Part shown: positions 45,583-54,110 of the stretch, in pieces | Layout of the letters: each line of letters starts with the position of its first letter | How positions within the stretch are numbered: the first letter of the stretch is position 1 | Assembly: GCA_021604805.1 (NCBI GenBank) | Contig: BQJR01000002.1 | Span: 1 to 64,000, forward strand | DNA length: 64,000 nucleotides | Source: Planctomycetota bacterium | Lineage (GTDB): Bacteria > Planctomycetota > B15-G4 | Reading direction: 5' to 3' | The notes under the pieces: generated by a model | What the model was told of the DNA's origin: nothing | The model's input: the letters and a program-made list of their open reading frames with translations, nothing else | The model's database searches: none | Position numbers and translations under genes: made by a program

Positions 45583-46716
45583 ATGAGTGGCTCCATCTAC
45601 CTTCTGGGCAAAGACAAGAAGCTCGTCACGATGGAGGAGCAGGCGTACGACTCGGAGGCGCTGCTTCAGGAACTCCTCGCGGACTATCCGAGCCTGCTCG
45701 CGGGCGACCAGATCAACCCAGGCGCGCCGCGAAAATGGCTGCTTGTGAAGCGCGAAACGGGCATCCCCGGAGAGGAAGGCGGCGGCGATCGCTGGTCAGT
45801 GGACCACCTGTTCCTCGATCAAGACGCGATCCCCACATTGGTAGAGGTCAAGCGCAGCAGCGACACGCGGATCCGGCGCGAGGTCGTCGGGCAGATGCTC
45901 GACTACGCGGCGAACGCGGTCGTGCACTGGCCGGTGGAACGTCTCCGCGCGATGCTCGAGACAGAACTCAAGCGCACAGGTCGAGACCTCGACGAAGCCA
46001 TCACCGAGCTGGGAGTCGAGGACCTCGATGAGTTCTGGGCCGACGTGAAGACGAACCTGCAAGCTGGGCGCGTGCGCCTCGTGTTCGTTGCAGATGAGAT
46101 CCCTCCGGAACTCGCGCGAGTGATCGAGTTCCTCAACCAACAGATGGACCCCGCCGAAGTGCTCGCCGTCGAAGTGCGTCAGTACGTCGGCGAAGGACGC
46201 CAAACTCTCGTCCCGCGCGTGCTGGGTCAGACCGTGCAAGCGCAACAGAAGAAGAGTCGCTCCAATGGCAACGCGCGGCAGTGGGACGAGCCGTCGTTCT
46301 TCGCGAAGCTCCTCTCCGAACATGGCGACGATGTCGTCCGGGTCGCAAAGCGTCTCCTCGAGTGGGCCCAAGCCGCCGACCTTCAGATCGACTGGGGGCG
46401 CGGAGAGATCATGGGCTCGTTCATCCCACTGACCCAACTCGCAGACGGGGCCTGGCACTGGACCTTCTCGGTGTGGACCTACGGCACTGTCGAGATTCAG
46501 TTCCAGCTCATGAAGAGCCGTGGGCCCTTCGCTTCAGAAGCTGCGCGGCGCGAGTTGCGCGACAAGCTGAACGCGATCCCGGGCATCGACATCCCCGCAG
46601 ACAAGATCGGCAAGCGGCCAAACGTGCCACTGGCCGCGCTCGCTGAGCCCGGTGCGCTCGATGAGTTCCTGAAGGTGTTCGACTGGTACCTGGCTCGGGT
46701 TCGAAGCGCTCACTGA
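45583..46716 (+). CDS. RecB/NucS-like PD-(D/E)xK nuclease-domain protein
   Basis: 377 residues from ATG 45583; an in-frame GTG or ATG-like extension to 45508 would cover the candidate operator and is less likely. Residues about 70-110 hold the nuclease core WSVDHLFLDQ and PTLVEVKRSSDTRIRREVVG (Asp, then E-x-K), followed by QMLDYAANAVVHW, as in NucS/RecB-family homing or defence nucleases. The C-terminal 150 residues form a conserved but unassigned domain (LLEWAQAADLQIDWGRG, WHWTFSVWTYGTVEIQF). Divergent from mcrB and inside the island, it is probably a further defence nuclease or an accessory to McrBC. Confidence 0.8.
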   Translation: MSGSIYLLGKDKKLVTMEEQAYDSEALLQELLADYPSLLAGDQINPGAPRKWLLVKRETGIPGEEGGGDRWSVDHLFLDQDAIPTLVEVKRSSDTRIRREVVGQMLDYAANAVVHWPVERLRAMLETELKRTGRDLDEAITELGVEDLDEFWADVKTNLQAGRVRLVFVADEIPPELARVIEFLNQQMDPAEVLAVEVRQYVGEGRQTLVPRVLGQTVQAQQKKSRSNGNARQWDEPSFFAKLLSEHGDDVVRVAKRLLEWAQAADLQIDWGRGEIMGSFIPLTQLADGAWHWTFSVWTYGTVEIQFQLMKSRGPFASEAARRELRDKLNAIPGIDIPADKIGKRPNVPLAALAEPGALDEFLKVFDWYLARVRSAH

Positions 46717-46800
46717 GGAAGGCGCCCGCGTCGACAGAAGGCCACGAAACGCCCACCCCCAGATCTTCCCGCCCGGCTCCCCCCCAAAACGTCGTGCTGA

Positions 46801-47208
46801 CTGCCGACCCGCGGAACTCGCCCGCGCCTTCCGCCCTCCACCCTCACCGCCCTCACCTGCGCCACGCTCCTGCTGCTCACCAGCGATCTCTCAGCGCAGG
46901 CTGGCTGCACCGCGATCTTTCAGCCGCTCTCGCCGGTGGCCAGCCGCATCCACACCGGGCAGACGGGCTCCGACCTCTTCCTCTCCTACCTCTCGAATGC
47001 GGGACAGGGTTACACCATCACCGGGCTGGAGGCCTCGGTCGACGGCAGCGGCACGGTGCGTTTCGACAGCACCTACGAGCTCACGGCACCGGCGGCGGCT
47101 CAGGTCTTGATCGGCCAGTCGCAGGCTCTGCTCGACGACGTGATCGACGGGGAGCTCTCGCACGATCGAGCTCCCGTGGCCTGGGACAGCAGCGACGCGC
47201 CGGACTGA
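46801..47208 (+). pseudogene. Remnant of a secreted protein lacking a start codon
   Basis: The frame stays open from just after a TGA at 46798-46800 to the stop near 47208. The translation has a signal-peptide-like segment (LTALTCATLLLLTSDLSAQA) and a mature start GCTAIFQPLSPVASRIHTG, but no ATG, GTG or TTG precedes the signal sequence; the first internal GTG (46936) would remove it. This looks like a 5'-damaged or frameshifted gene at the right edge of the island. The rest (YTITGLEASVDGSGTVRFDS) is beta-rich and of no recognised family. A CTG start at 46801 is the alternative. Confidence 0.5.
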
Positions 47209-47236
47209 ACCGCGAGCTCCGCGTGAGCCGCACTCC

Positions 47237-50020
47237 TCAGTGCTGAGGTCCTCGATCGTCTGGCTGGACCTCGCGCTTCGAGGCTGCGGCCGCTTCGTTG
47301 GCGTCGCTTTGGATCCAGCGATCGAGCGTGTCTTTCAGCACGTCCTTCGTGACCGGCTTGGTCAGGAAGTCGTCCATCCCTGAGCGGAGTGCGTGCTCGC
47401 GGTCGCGCTGCAGCGCGTGCGCCGTCATGGCCACGATCGGGATGCGACAGCCTTCGGCCTCGTTCTGGCGGATCAGCTCGGTGGCTTCGAAGCCATCCAT
47501 CACGGGCATCTGGCAGTCCATGAGCACCGCCGCGTAGGAGGTGGCGCCTTGGGCGTCGACAGCCTCGCGGCCATTCACGGCGACGTCGGCGGCGTAGCCA
47601 GCGGCCTCCACCAACATGACCGCCACCTTGCGATTGATCACGTTGTCGTCGACCACCAGAACTCGCGACCGGCGCGCTGAGTCGTCCTCGTGCGCCGCTG
47701 CGCGGGTCGCTTCGGGGCCGGGCGCGGCAACCGCTGCCTCCGGGACGTCGTGCGCACGCGGCGTGCTCGTCAACACCTCCACGAGGCAGCGCTCGAGCGC
47801 GTGCGCCCGAACGGGTTTCGTCACGCAACGCGCGTCGGAAACCTGACGCGCTCGTTTCAGCTGCTGAGCATCTCCGAGCGCGACGAGCAGGATCACCGGG
47901 ATGCCGCACAACGCAGGATCTCGTCTCAACTGATGCACGAACTCAGGGCCATCCACGTGCGGCATGTCCGTGTCCACGATGGCGACATCCGGCAGAACGC
48001 CACGCTCGAACGCGCGGCGCAGTTCGAGCACGGCCGCTTCCCCGGAGGTCGCGGTGGTCACCCGCTCACACAACGGCGTGAGCATCGCCTCGATCCCAGT
48101 CAACGACTGCTGCCGATCGTCGAGCACCAAGATCCGTGCGGCAGCGAGGCAAGGGCTTCGCTGCGTGGAGGGATCCACGACCTCGGAGCACTGCTGCAGC
48201 GGGAGCTCCAGTGAGAAGCGACTGCCGCGGCCCGGTTCACTGTCGAGCCGGATCGTGCCGGACATGAGTTGCACGAGACGATGGCAGAGCGTGAGACCCA
48301 AGCCGGTGCCGCCGAAGCGACGCGTGAGTGAGTTGTCGCCCTGCTCGAAGGCTTCGAAGATGCGCGCCTGGGCCTCGGTGGAAATGCCCACGCCCGTGTC
48401 CTCCACGACGATGCGGAGCCGCGTCACGCCGTCAGGACCGCGCTCGCCGTCGACCTCCACAGACACCTGCCCGCGGTCGGTGAACTTCACGGCGTTGCGC
48501 ACCAAGTTGCTGAGCACTTGGCGCAGTCGCATGGCATCCCCGCGGGCACGCTCGGGCACTTGGGCGGCGAAGACGGTGATCAGCTCGAGCCCCTTCACGT
48601 GCGCCTCCACGGCCAAGGGCTCGATGGCGTCCATGAGGGCCGAGCGGATCTCGAAGTCGTGCACGTCGAGCGCGAGCTTGCCCGACTCGATACTCGAGAA
48701 GTCGAGGACGTCGTCGATGATCGCCAGCTGGGTTTCGCCAGACTTCTGGATCAGGTCGAGGTAGCCCTGCTGTTCCGACGTGGCGCCCGTGTTGCGCAGG
48801 ATCTCGGTCAACCCCAGCACGCCGTGCAGCGGCGTCCGGATCTCATGACTCATGTTGGCGAGGAACGCGCTCTTCGCGACGGACGCCTCTTCCGCCTTCT
48901 CCTTGGCCTCCAGCATGTCGCGCTCGGCCCGGAGGCGCTGCAGCTCGGCCTGCGCGCGATCGGCGAAGATGCTGAGGAGTGAGCGCAGGTCCTCGGGGTC
49001 CTCGATCGGACGCTCGTTGAAGATGGCGACCAGACCCAGAGGGTTCCGTTCGGCGTCGAGCAGAGCGACCGTGGCGTAGCTGTCGGCCATCATCGTGGCG
49101 TCGACACCGAGCACGCGCGTGGACACCGAGGCGCCGCGCGCGCACACGCGGATGCGCTCGCCGAACAGGTCCCTGAACGTGGCGTCGTCCATCCGGAAGG
49201 AACTGGGTTCCAGAAAGCGAGCCTGGAAGCGCGTGGCGAGCGGGTTGAAGCGTTGGCTGCCCGGCTCGAAGAAGCCCACGATCGCGAGGTCGGTGTGCAT
49301 GCCGTCGCTGAGGGTGGCCACGAGTTCCCTGAAGAAGGCGCGGCCGACTTCACCGGAGGTTCCGCGCGTCACCTGGTTCAGAGCCTGCTCGCGCGATCGC
49401 GCTGCGGCGTCGAAGCTGAGCCGGAAGTTCTGAACGATGTTGGACTGGATGCGATGCCCGTTGAGCATGACGGCCGCGTAGAACACGAGCGTGAGCGCGC
49501 CCACGAGCAGCGCCACCTCGGAGCCGGACGTCATCATGCTGAAGCTGAGCGGGATCACCGAAACCGTGACGAAGATCGACGAGGCCAGCCACGACGCGGC
49601 GAGCGAGGTCACCGAGCCGGCCGCCACGCCCGCAACAACGATGGTGGTGGGCACCTGACTGGCGGGCTCTGCGCTCGGGAACAAGGCCACGGCTGACCAG
49701 CCCCACACGAGCCCCGACAGCGTGCTGCCGATCAGGAAGAGTCGCCCCCAGATCGCGGGCGTGTGCGCCGTGAGCTTGCTGCGGCGATGGTACGCCACGG
49801 CCAGGAGCGTGCGCGCCACCACGACCACCATCAAGGTGACGAACCAGTACAGAACCGTCGGCGGCGTGATCACCGACCACTGCGCGTAGGCGAGCACCGC
49901 CCCACACGCGACGGTCACGACCGCCGCGAGCGGCATCCCCTGAAACAGTTCGTCGACGAGCTCATCGCGAACGTGTTGATCGCGAGGCGCTGAAGCGCGT
50001 GCCGTCGAGCTGATGTTCAT
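47237..50020 (-). CDS. Membrane hybrid histidine kinase with two receiver domains
   Basis: 927 residues. About six membrane segments occupy residues 30-200 (for example VLYWFVTLMVVVVARTLLAV and EVALLVGALTLVFYAAVML). A GAF-like sensor region (about 225-370) follows, then a short coiled coil, HisKA with phospho-acceptor FLANMSHEIRTPLHG near residue 390, and HATPase with N, G1 (VEDTGVGIS) and G2 (FGGTGLGLTL) boxes. Receiver 1 (VAIVDTDMPHVDG) and receiver 2 (AAVLMDCQMPVMDG) both keep the phospho-acceptor Asp. No cognate response regulator lies beside it, so output may go to a distant phosphotransfer protein. It ends about 30 nt after the island-edge remnant. Confidence 0.93.
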   Translation of the reverse strand: MNISSTARASAPRDQHVRDELVDELFQGMPLAAVVTVACGAVLAYAQWSVITPPTVLYWFVTLMVVVVARTLLAVAYHRRSKLTAHTPAIWGRLFLIGSTLSGLVWGWSAVALFPSAEPASQVPTTIVVAGVAAGSVTSLAASWLASSIFVTVSVIPLSFSMMTSGSEVALLVGALTLVFYAAVMLNGHRIQSNIVQNFRLSFDAAARSREQALNQVTRGTSGEVGRAFFRELVATLSDGMHTDLAIVGFFEPGSQRFNPLATRFQARFLEPSSFRMDDATFRDLFGERIRVCARGASVSTRVLGVDATMMADSYATVALLDAERNPLGLVAIFNERPIEDPEDLRSLLSIFADRAQAELQRLRAERDMLEAKEKAEEASVAKSAFLANMSHEIRTPLHGVLGLTEILRNTGATSEQQGYLDLIQKSGETQLAIIDDVLDFSSIESGKLALDVHDFEIRSALMDAIEPLAVEAHVKGLELITVFAAQVPERARGDAMRLRQVLSNLVRNAVKFTDRGQVSVEVDGERGPDGVTRLRIVVEDTGVGISTEAQARIFEAFEQGDNSLTRRFGGTGLGLTLCHRLVQLMSGTIRLDSEPGRGSRFSLELPLQQCSEVVDPSTQRSPCLAAARILVLDDRQQSLTGIEAMLTPLCERVTTATSGEAAVLELRRAFERGVLPDVAIVDTDMPHVDGPEFVHQLRRDPALCGIPVILLVALGDAQQLKRARQVSDARCVTKPVRAHALERCLVEVLTSTPRAHDVPEAAVAAPGPEATRAAAHEDDSARRSRVLVVDDNVINRKVAVMLVEAAGYAADVAVNGREAVDAQGATSYAAVLMDCQMPVMDGFEATELIRQNEAEGCRIPIVAMTAHALQRDREHALRSGMDDFLTKPVTKDVLKDTLDRWIQSDANEAAAASKREVQPDDRGPQH

Positions 50021-50430
50021 CAGGTGACCCCCAGATGATGCCCATCACTCAGGAACGCCTCAGCTTCACTGTGTTCGATCAGCAGTGCGCGCGCACTCCG
50101 CTTCGATCGCTCCCAGGGCACAAGACAATTTCGTCTCGCTCAGCAGCGGATCTTGACCCGCTCTGGGGAGCAATCCCCATGCGTGGCGACGCAGCCGCGC
50201 GCGAAGTCAGGGCGCCGGCGACAGGCCCATCACGAAGTCGACGCTTGCACGACAAGACGTGATCGCCTCAGCGGGGAAGCCTTGGGCGAGCCGGCTGGCT
50301 TGGGCGTGCGCCCATCGAGCAGCTGTGACTCGGGCAACCCCTCGGCACGCACGTCGTGCGCACTGAGCTGGCGGCTCTGCGCGTGGTGCTTCCGCGCGCT
50401 GTGCGGACGCGACGGGGGAAACCGCGAGCC
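50021..50430. other. Intergenic region with GNRA-capped hairpin
   Basis: 410 bases between the histidine kinase start and the stop of the ParB-like gene; it must hold the kinase promoter. At 50164-50179 TGGGGA-GCAA-TCCCCA forms a perfect 6-bp hairpin with a GCAA tetraloop. Short ORFs here are not protein-like. Confidence 0.4.
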
Positions 50431-51501
50431 TCAGGCGGAGGCTTCGGCGCCGTGTTCCGCGTGGGTGTCGCCGTCGCCAGTGACGGCGTTCGGCGAGACG
50501 TGCTCCTGCGCGGGCGCGGCGGGCGCGGCGGGCGCTGCCGGCGCTGCCGGCGCTGCCGGCGCTGCCGACGCCGACGGCTTCGCGCGCTCCGAGGCCCCGT
50601 CCTCCGGGATGTCTTCCAGCAGGCCGGCTCGGTCGAGGTAGCGCTCGAGGGTGTCCCAGAGCTTCAACAGTTCGCCGTGGATGGCGGCGCGCTCGGGTCC
50701 GTCGTAGTTCAGGTTCTCGACCAGGATGCGCGTCATCGTGCGGTTCACGCGCTTGACCGGCGAGAGGATCTGGCGGTACTCGCGCGGCATCGGCACCACG
50801 GTTTCGGCTTCCGCGCGCGCTGCCTCGAGCCCGCCCTGCTTGGCCGCCGCCACGATGCGCCGCGCCTCCTTGCTGGTCTTGTCGGCGACCAGCGGCAGGA
50901 CCTCGGCTTGCAGCTCTGCATCGAGCTTGATGATCTCGTTGGTTTTCGTGGCGTCGAGTTCGCCGTCGCTACGCGCCTTCTTCACGGCCTCGGACGCGAG
51001 CTCGTCGCGCTTGATGGCGCTCTTGATCACTGCCTTCGACAGGCCCGTCTTGCCCGACGTGACCGCGGCGAAGGAGTTGAGGTCGCGATCCTCACGCTCT
51101 CTCAGCGCGGCGCGCTCCTCGGTGCTGAGTTCCTCGATCGACAAATCGACCTTGTTCGCCGTGGGGTTCAGCTGCTCGTAGATCTCGCGCCCGCGGTTGA
51201 GCGACTGCTCGAGTTCGATCGACGTCAGCGGCGCGCGCACCAGGTTCTCGTCGATGGAGATGAGTTCCTGCACCAAGGCGTCCTGCTCGACGACCTGCAC
51301 CGGGACCTCGTCCCAACCCAACTCACTCACCGCCTGGAAGCGCCGCGCACCGGCGAGCAGTTCGTTGGACGCGTTGACCGTGAGCGGATGCAGCAACCCC
51401 ACGCTGCGAATGCTCTCCATGAGCGCACTGACATCGGTGTCGAGCCGCAGGTACGAGCTGTTGAGCTGAATGTCGGAGAGCTTGCGAGTGGTGATGTTCA
51501 C
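50431..51501 (-). CDS. ParB/RepB/Spo0J-type DNA-binding protein, stand-alone
   Basis: 356 residues. The N-terminal ParB nucleotide-binding domain is visible in VSALMESIRSVGLLHPLTV, LLAGARRFQAVSELGWDEVPVQVV and ELISIDENLVRAPLTSIE, with the GARR (usually GERR) and ENxxR motifs of the CTPase fold. A helix-turn-helix-like region follows (about 140-230), then a helical domain, and the last 45 residues are an Ala-Ala-Pro tail ending acidic. No parA is adjacent and the N-terminus lacks the usual ParA-activating segment, so this is more likely a ParB-like regulator or plasmid/phage-derived protein than the chromosomal ParB. Confidence 0.85.
   Translation of the reverse strand: MNITTRKLSDIQLNSSYLRLDTDVSALMESIRSVGLLHPLTVNASNELLAGARRFQAVSELGWDEVPVQVVEQDALVQELISIDENLVRAPLTSIELEQSLNRGREIYEQLNPTANKVDLSIEELSTEERAALREREDRDLNSFAAVTSGKTGLSKAVIKSAIKRDELASEAVKKARSDGELDATKTNEIIKLDAELQAEVLPLVADKTSKEARRIVAAAKQGGLEAARAEAETVVPMPREYRQILSPVKRVNRTMTRILVENLNYDGPERAAIHGELLKLWDTLERYLDRAGLLEDIPEDGASERAKPSASAAPAAPAAPAAPAAPAAPAQEHVSPNAVTGDGDTHAEHGAEASA
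50513..50566. repeat. Six tandem 9-bp units in the ParB-like gene
   Basis: Two units GGCGCGGCG followed by four identical units GGCGCTGCC, all in frame, each encoding Ala-Ala-Pro on the minus strand. The identical units suggest recent expansion by slippage, so copy number may differ between strains. Confidence 0.85.
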
Positions 51502-51659
51502 GGGGTGTCCGGCTCGGGGTGAGAAGGGCTGTGCGTCGCGGGCGAGCGCAGCATTGTCCGGCGACGGCGCGAGAAACCAAGGGATCTCGTGCCGCCTTCT
51601 GACGAGAACTCCCGCGCGCGCCTCTTCGCGGCCTCAGTTCGCGGCCTCAGCCGCGGCCA

Positions 51660-53228
51660 TCAGTCGACGCGGCCGCCGACGGGTTGATCGCGGAAGTCGT
51701 GCGGCACGCGGTCGCGCGTCAACTCGAACACGCCTTCGTGCACGACGCGACGCAACTCGATGTCCACGAGCACGGTTTCGTGCGGGCGCACGATGTCCTT
51801 GAGTGCGCGGGCGGTCGAGCGCAACACGGCGCGGTGGTAGTGGGTGTATCCGGAGCGCGGGCGCGGGATGAGTTCGATGCCGAGCTCGGTGGCGCCGGGG
51901 CGTTTCGCACGCACCTGCTTGCGCTTGTGGCGCACCGCGCTGCTGCCCAGCATCAAGTCGTGGTTCAGGAAGAACGTGACCGTGCCGGGGTGATCGCTGT
52001 TGCGCTGACGATCGGCGAAGAAGCCCGGCGGTAGCTTGTCGGGGTCGCCGTTCTCGCCGGTGAGCTTCAGGTCGTAGTCGTCGAGCGGGAAGCCGCGGTC
52101 GTCGAACAGGCGGAACACCACCATCGAGTGCGCGTCGTGGATCGTGTAGCTGTCGCGGAAGAAGCCGTCGTGCACCTCCACGCGCTCCTTGCGGAACACA
52201 CGCTCGACTTCGCGGTCGAAGTGGCGGCAGGCTTCGAGGTAGGCGTGCTTGCTGCCGACCTCGAGGCACTTGAGCACGGCCTTCACCGTGGGGTGACTGC
52301 GGCGGTTGTCCTCCACGCTCGCCAGGATTCCCATCTCGTCGCCGGAGTGCGAGCGACCTTCGACCAGGCTGAAGGCCGTGCGGCGCGCGCGCGAGCGTTC
52401 GACCACGGTGAGCGGGAGTTCGAGATCGCGCAGCGCGTCGCGCGTGGCGGCTGCGCGCTTGGCGTCGCTGCCTTCGGTGTTGGCGCGTTTCAGGATCTTG
52501 TCGATCTGGGTCTTGGTGGGCGCGCGCTGCTGCAGCTTGATGTAGCTGGCGTTGAGGTTCGCCGAGGGCACGCGCACCACGCCGTCGCTGCCCTTCTCAC
52601 CGGTGTACGAGTTCACGTGATCGTAGAGCTTGCGGTCGATCGACTGCCCGGTGAGCACGAAGGGATACACGCCGCCGCGCGCCTTCGTGAAGTCGGGGTA
52701 ATCCATCCAGCGCTGGTTGAGTTCGAAGGACTCGGAGCTGCCGAGCTCGAGCCACTTGAGCACGCCGGTGCCCGGTTCCACCGAGTGGATCCAACTCTTG
52801 AGACGACTGATCCGGCCCTTGCCGAGCTGCGCCAAGGCCGAACCGAAGTTCGCCGGCGCCAGCATGATCAAGTGACTCATCGGGCAGTCGGGCCCGATCT
52901 GCGACGGGTTGTAGAAACGGTCCCACCACTCGCGCACGACGGGCCCGCCGGTGGAGTGTGTGATGCACGCGAAGCGTTGTCCTGCGCGCAAGGCGGGGCC
53001 GAGCTCGCGCTCGATGGCCGCGTTGAAACCGCGCGCGAGGTCTTCCACACGCACCGCGTCGTGGAAGCTCACGTACTTGCCGAGCCAGATGTTGTGCACG
53101 TCGAGCTCGAGGCTCGGGTCGCGCTCGGCTTCGCGCTCGAGGCGCGCGGCGAACTCGCCGTAAGTGTTCGTGTGGCTCACGCTCCAGCCGTGCACGAACA
53201 CGACCAGACGTTTCTCGGAAGCAGGCAT
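51660..53228 (-). CDS. Alpha/beta hydrolase (lipase-like) with C-terminal beta domain
   Basis: 522 residues from ATG 53228, preceded by GAGGA; an upstream GTG at 53246 is less likely. RLVVFVHGWSVSHTNTYGEF is the oxyanion-hole strand, and CITHSTGGPVVREWWDRF contains the nucleophile elbow HSTGG. The hydrolase part extends to about residue 250; the rest is beta-rich (FFRDSYTIHDAHSMVVFRLF, ELGIELIPRPRSGYTHYHRA), like a lipase C-terminal C2-type domain. No signal peptide is seen. Probably a lipase or phospholipase. Similar architectures occur among secreted effectors, but no secretion genes lie nearby. Confidence 0.75.
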   Translation of the reverse strand: MPASEKRLVVFVHGWSVSHTNTYGEFAARLEREAERDPSLELDVHNIWLGKYVSFHDAVRVEDLARGFNAAIERELGPALRAGQRFACITHSTGGPVVREWWDRFYNPSQIGPDCPMSHLIMLAPANFGSALAQLGKGRISRLKSWIHSVEPGTGVLKWLELGSSESFELNQRWMDYPDFTKARGGVYPFVLTGQSIDRKLYDHVNSYTGEKGSDGVVRVPSANLNASYIKLQQRAPTKTQIDKILKRANTEGSDAKRAAATRDALRDLELPLTVVERSRARRTAFSLVEGRSHSGDEMGILASVEDNRRSHPTVKAVLKCLEVGSKHAYLEACRHFDREVERVFRKERVEVHDGFFRDSYTIHDAHSMVVFRLFDDRGFPLDDYDLKLTGENGDPDKLPPGFFADRQRNSDHPGTVTFFLNHDLMLGSSAVRHKRKQVRAKRPGATELGIELIPRPRSGYTHYHRAVLRSTARALKDIVRPHETVLVDIELRRVVHEGVFELTRDRVPHDFRDQPVGGRVD

Positions 53229-53326
53229 GCTCAGTCCTCGCGTCACCCTGAAGATCGTCCCCGTGCTGCTTCAGGATTGTGCGCAACGGAACCGGCGACA
53301 ACCAGCTTGCGATGCTGAACCCCGCT

Positions 53327-53530
53327 TCAGCGGATGTGATCGTGACGCGTGGTCCACAAGCGCCACAGGCACCAGCCCGCGGAACCGGCGGCGATCACGA
53401 GCACGACACGCCCGCCCACCGGAGGTGGTGTCGCTTTGTCGGCGGCCCAGAAGTAACCGGCGATGGAGAGCCCGATGATCGCGAACATCAGGATCAGTGA
53501 GATGGACAAGATGAAGAACTTGATGGCCAT
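53327..53530 (-). CDS. Small two-helix membrane protein
   Basis: 67 residues with two membrane helices, FFILSISLILMFAIIGLSIA and RVVLVIAAGSAGWCLW. AGAGG lies before the ATG. It begins 24 nt after the preceding exported-protein gene ends, in the same direction, so it probably belongs to the FixH/polyferredoxin operon. Function unknown. Confidence 0.65.
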   Translation of the reverse strand: MAIKFFILSISLILMFAIIGLSIAGYFWAADKATPPPVGGRVVLVIAAGSAGWCLWRLWTTRHDHIR

Positions 53531-53554
53531 GGTGCAGGCCTCTCTGGTTCGAGG

Positions 53555-54109
53555 TCAGTGAGTGTCAGGAGTTGATCGGGCGTTCTCGGCTTGCACGCGC
53601 GCGCGGTGGCGACGCGCAGCCTTGATCCACAGCGCACCGAGCGCGAGGAAGGGCCACAGGTAGAGCAACAGGTCGATCGCGCCGTAGCCCGGCGGCGTGA
53701 CTTCCACGCGCAGCACGTGCTCCACGTGCGCGTCGGCGGTGTCGCTCTCCACGACCACGCGCACGAGCCAGAACTCGCGCGTGGGGAAGTCGACTTCGGA
53801 GACGAACTGCTCGCCGTCGCGCCAGGTCTCGCGCTCGGAGTCCCAGTGGGTCTCGAGCACGCGGCCGTCGGCCGGGGCGACGTGCACGCTCACGCGCGTG
53901 TCGTCGGGGAGCGCGTGACCGTCGAGCGGCTGCAGTTGCACCCAGAAGGTGCCGAGGCCCACGTCGGGATCGGCCCACACGGAGATCGACCAAGGCGCGG
54001 AGGGCTCGTCGACCAACACCGGGAAGGGCGGCCCCTCGTGCGCACGCAGCGGTGCCGCCCACAGCATGAGCAGCGCGAAGCAAGCGACGATCTGTCGTGC
54101 GCGATTCAC
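53555..54109 (-). CDS. Exported membrane-anchored protein beginning HEGPPFP
   Basis: 184 residues from GTG 54109, which follows GGAGG by 6 nt and begins 1 nt past the polyferredoxin stop. Signal peptide IVACFALLMLWAAPLRA; the mature protein starts HEGPPFPVLVDEPSAPWSIS, which I recall as a recurring start of uncharacterised proteins encoded with FixH and 4Fe-4S genes. A beta-sandwich domain is followed by a C-terminal helix (IDLLLYLWPFLALGALWIK) and a basic tail. A leading histidine like this could bind copper, as in other N-terminal-His periplasmic proteins; that is inference. Confidence 0.75.
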   Translation of the reverse strand: MNRARQIVACFALLMLWAAPLRAHEGPPFPVLVDEPSAPWSISVWADPDVGLGTFWVQLQPLDGHALPDDTRVSVHVAPADGRVLETHWDSERETWRDGEQFVSEVDFPTREFWLVRVVVESDTADAHVEHVLRVEVTPPGYGAIDLLLYLWPFLALGALWIKAARRHRARVQAENARSTPDTH

Positions 54110-54110
54110 A

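Noticed and set aside
50035..50262. 75-codon plus-strand ORF upstream of the ParB-like gene
   Set aside because: Basic, low-information translation in a region expected to hold the kinase promoter.
50513..50566. Tandem 9-bp repeats as a possible CRISPR or iteron array
   Set aside because: In-frame, no spacers, and they encode the Ala-Ala-Pro tail.
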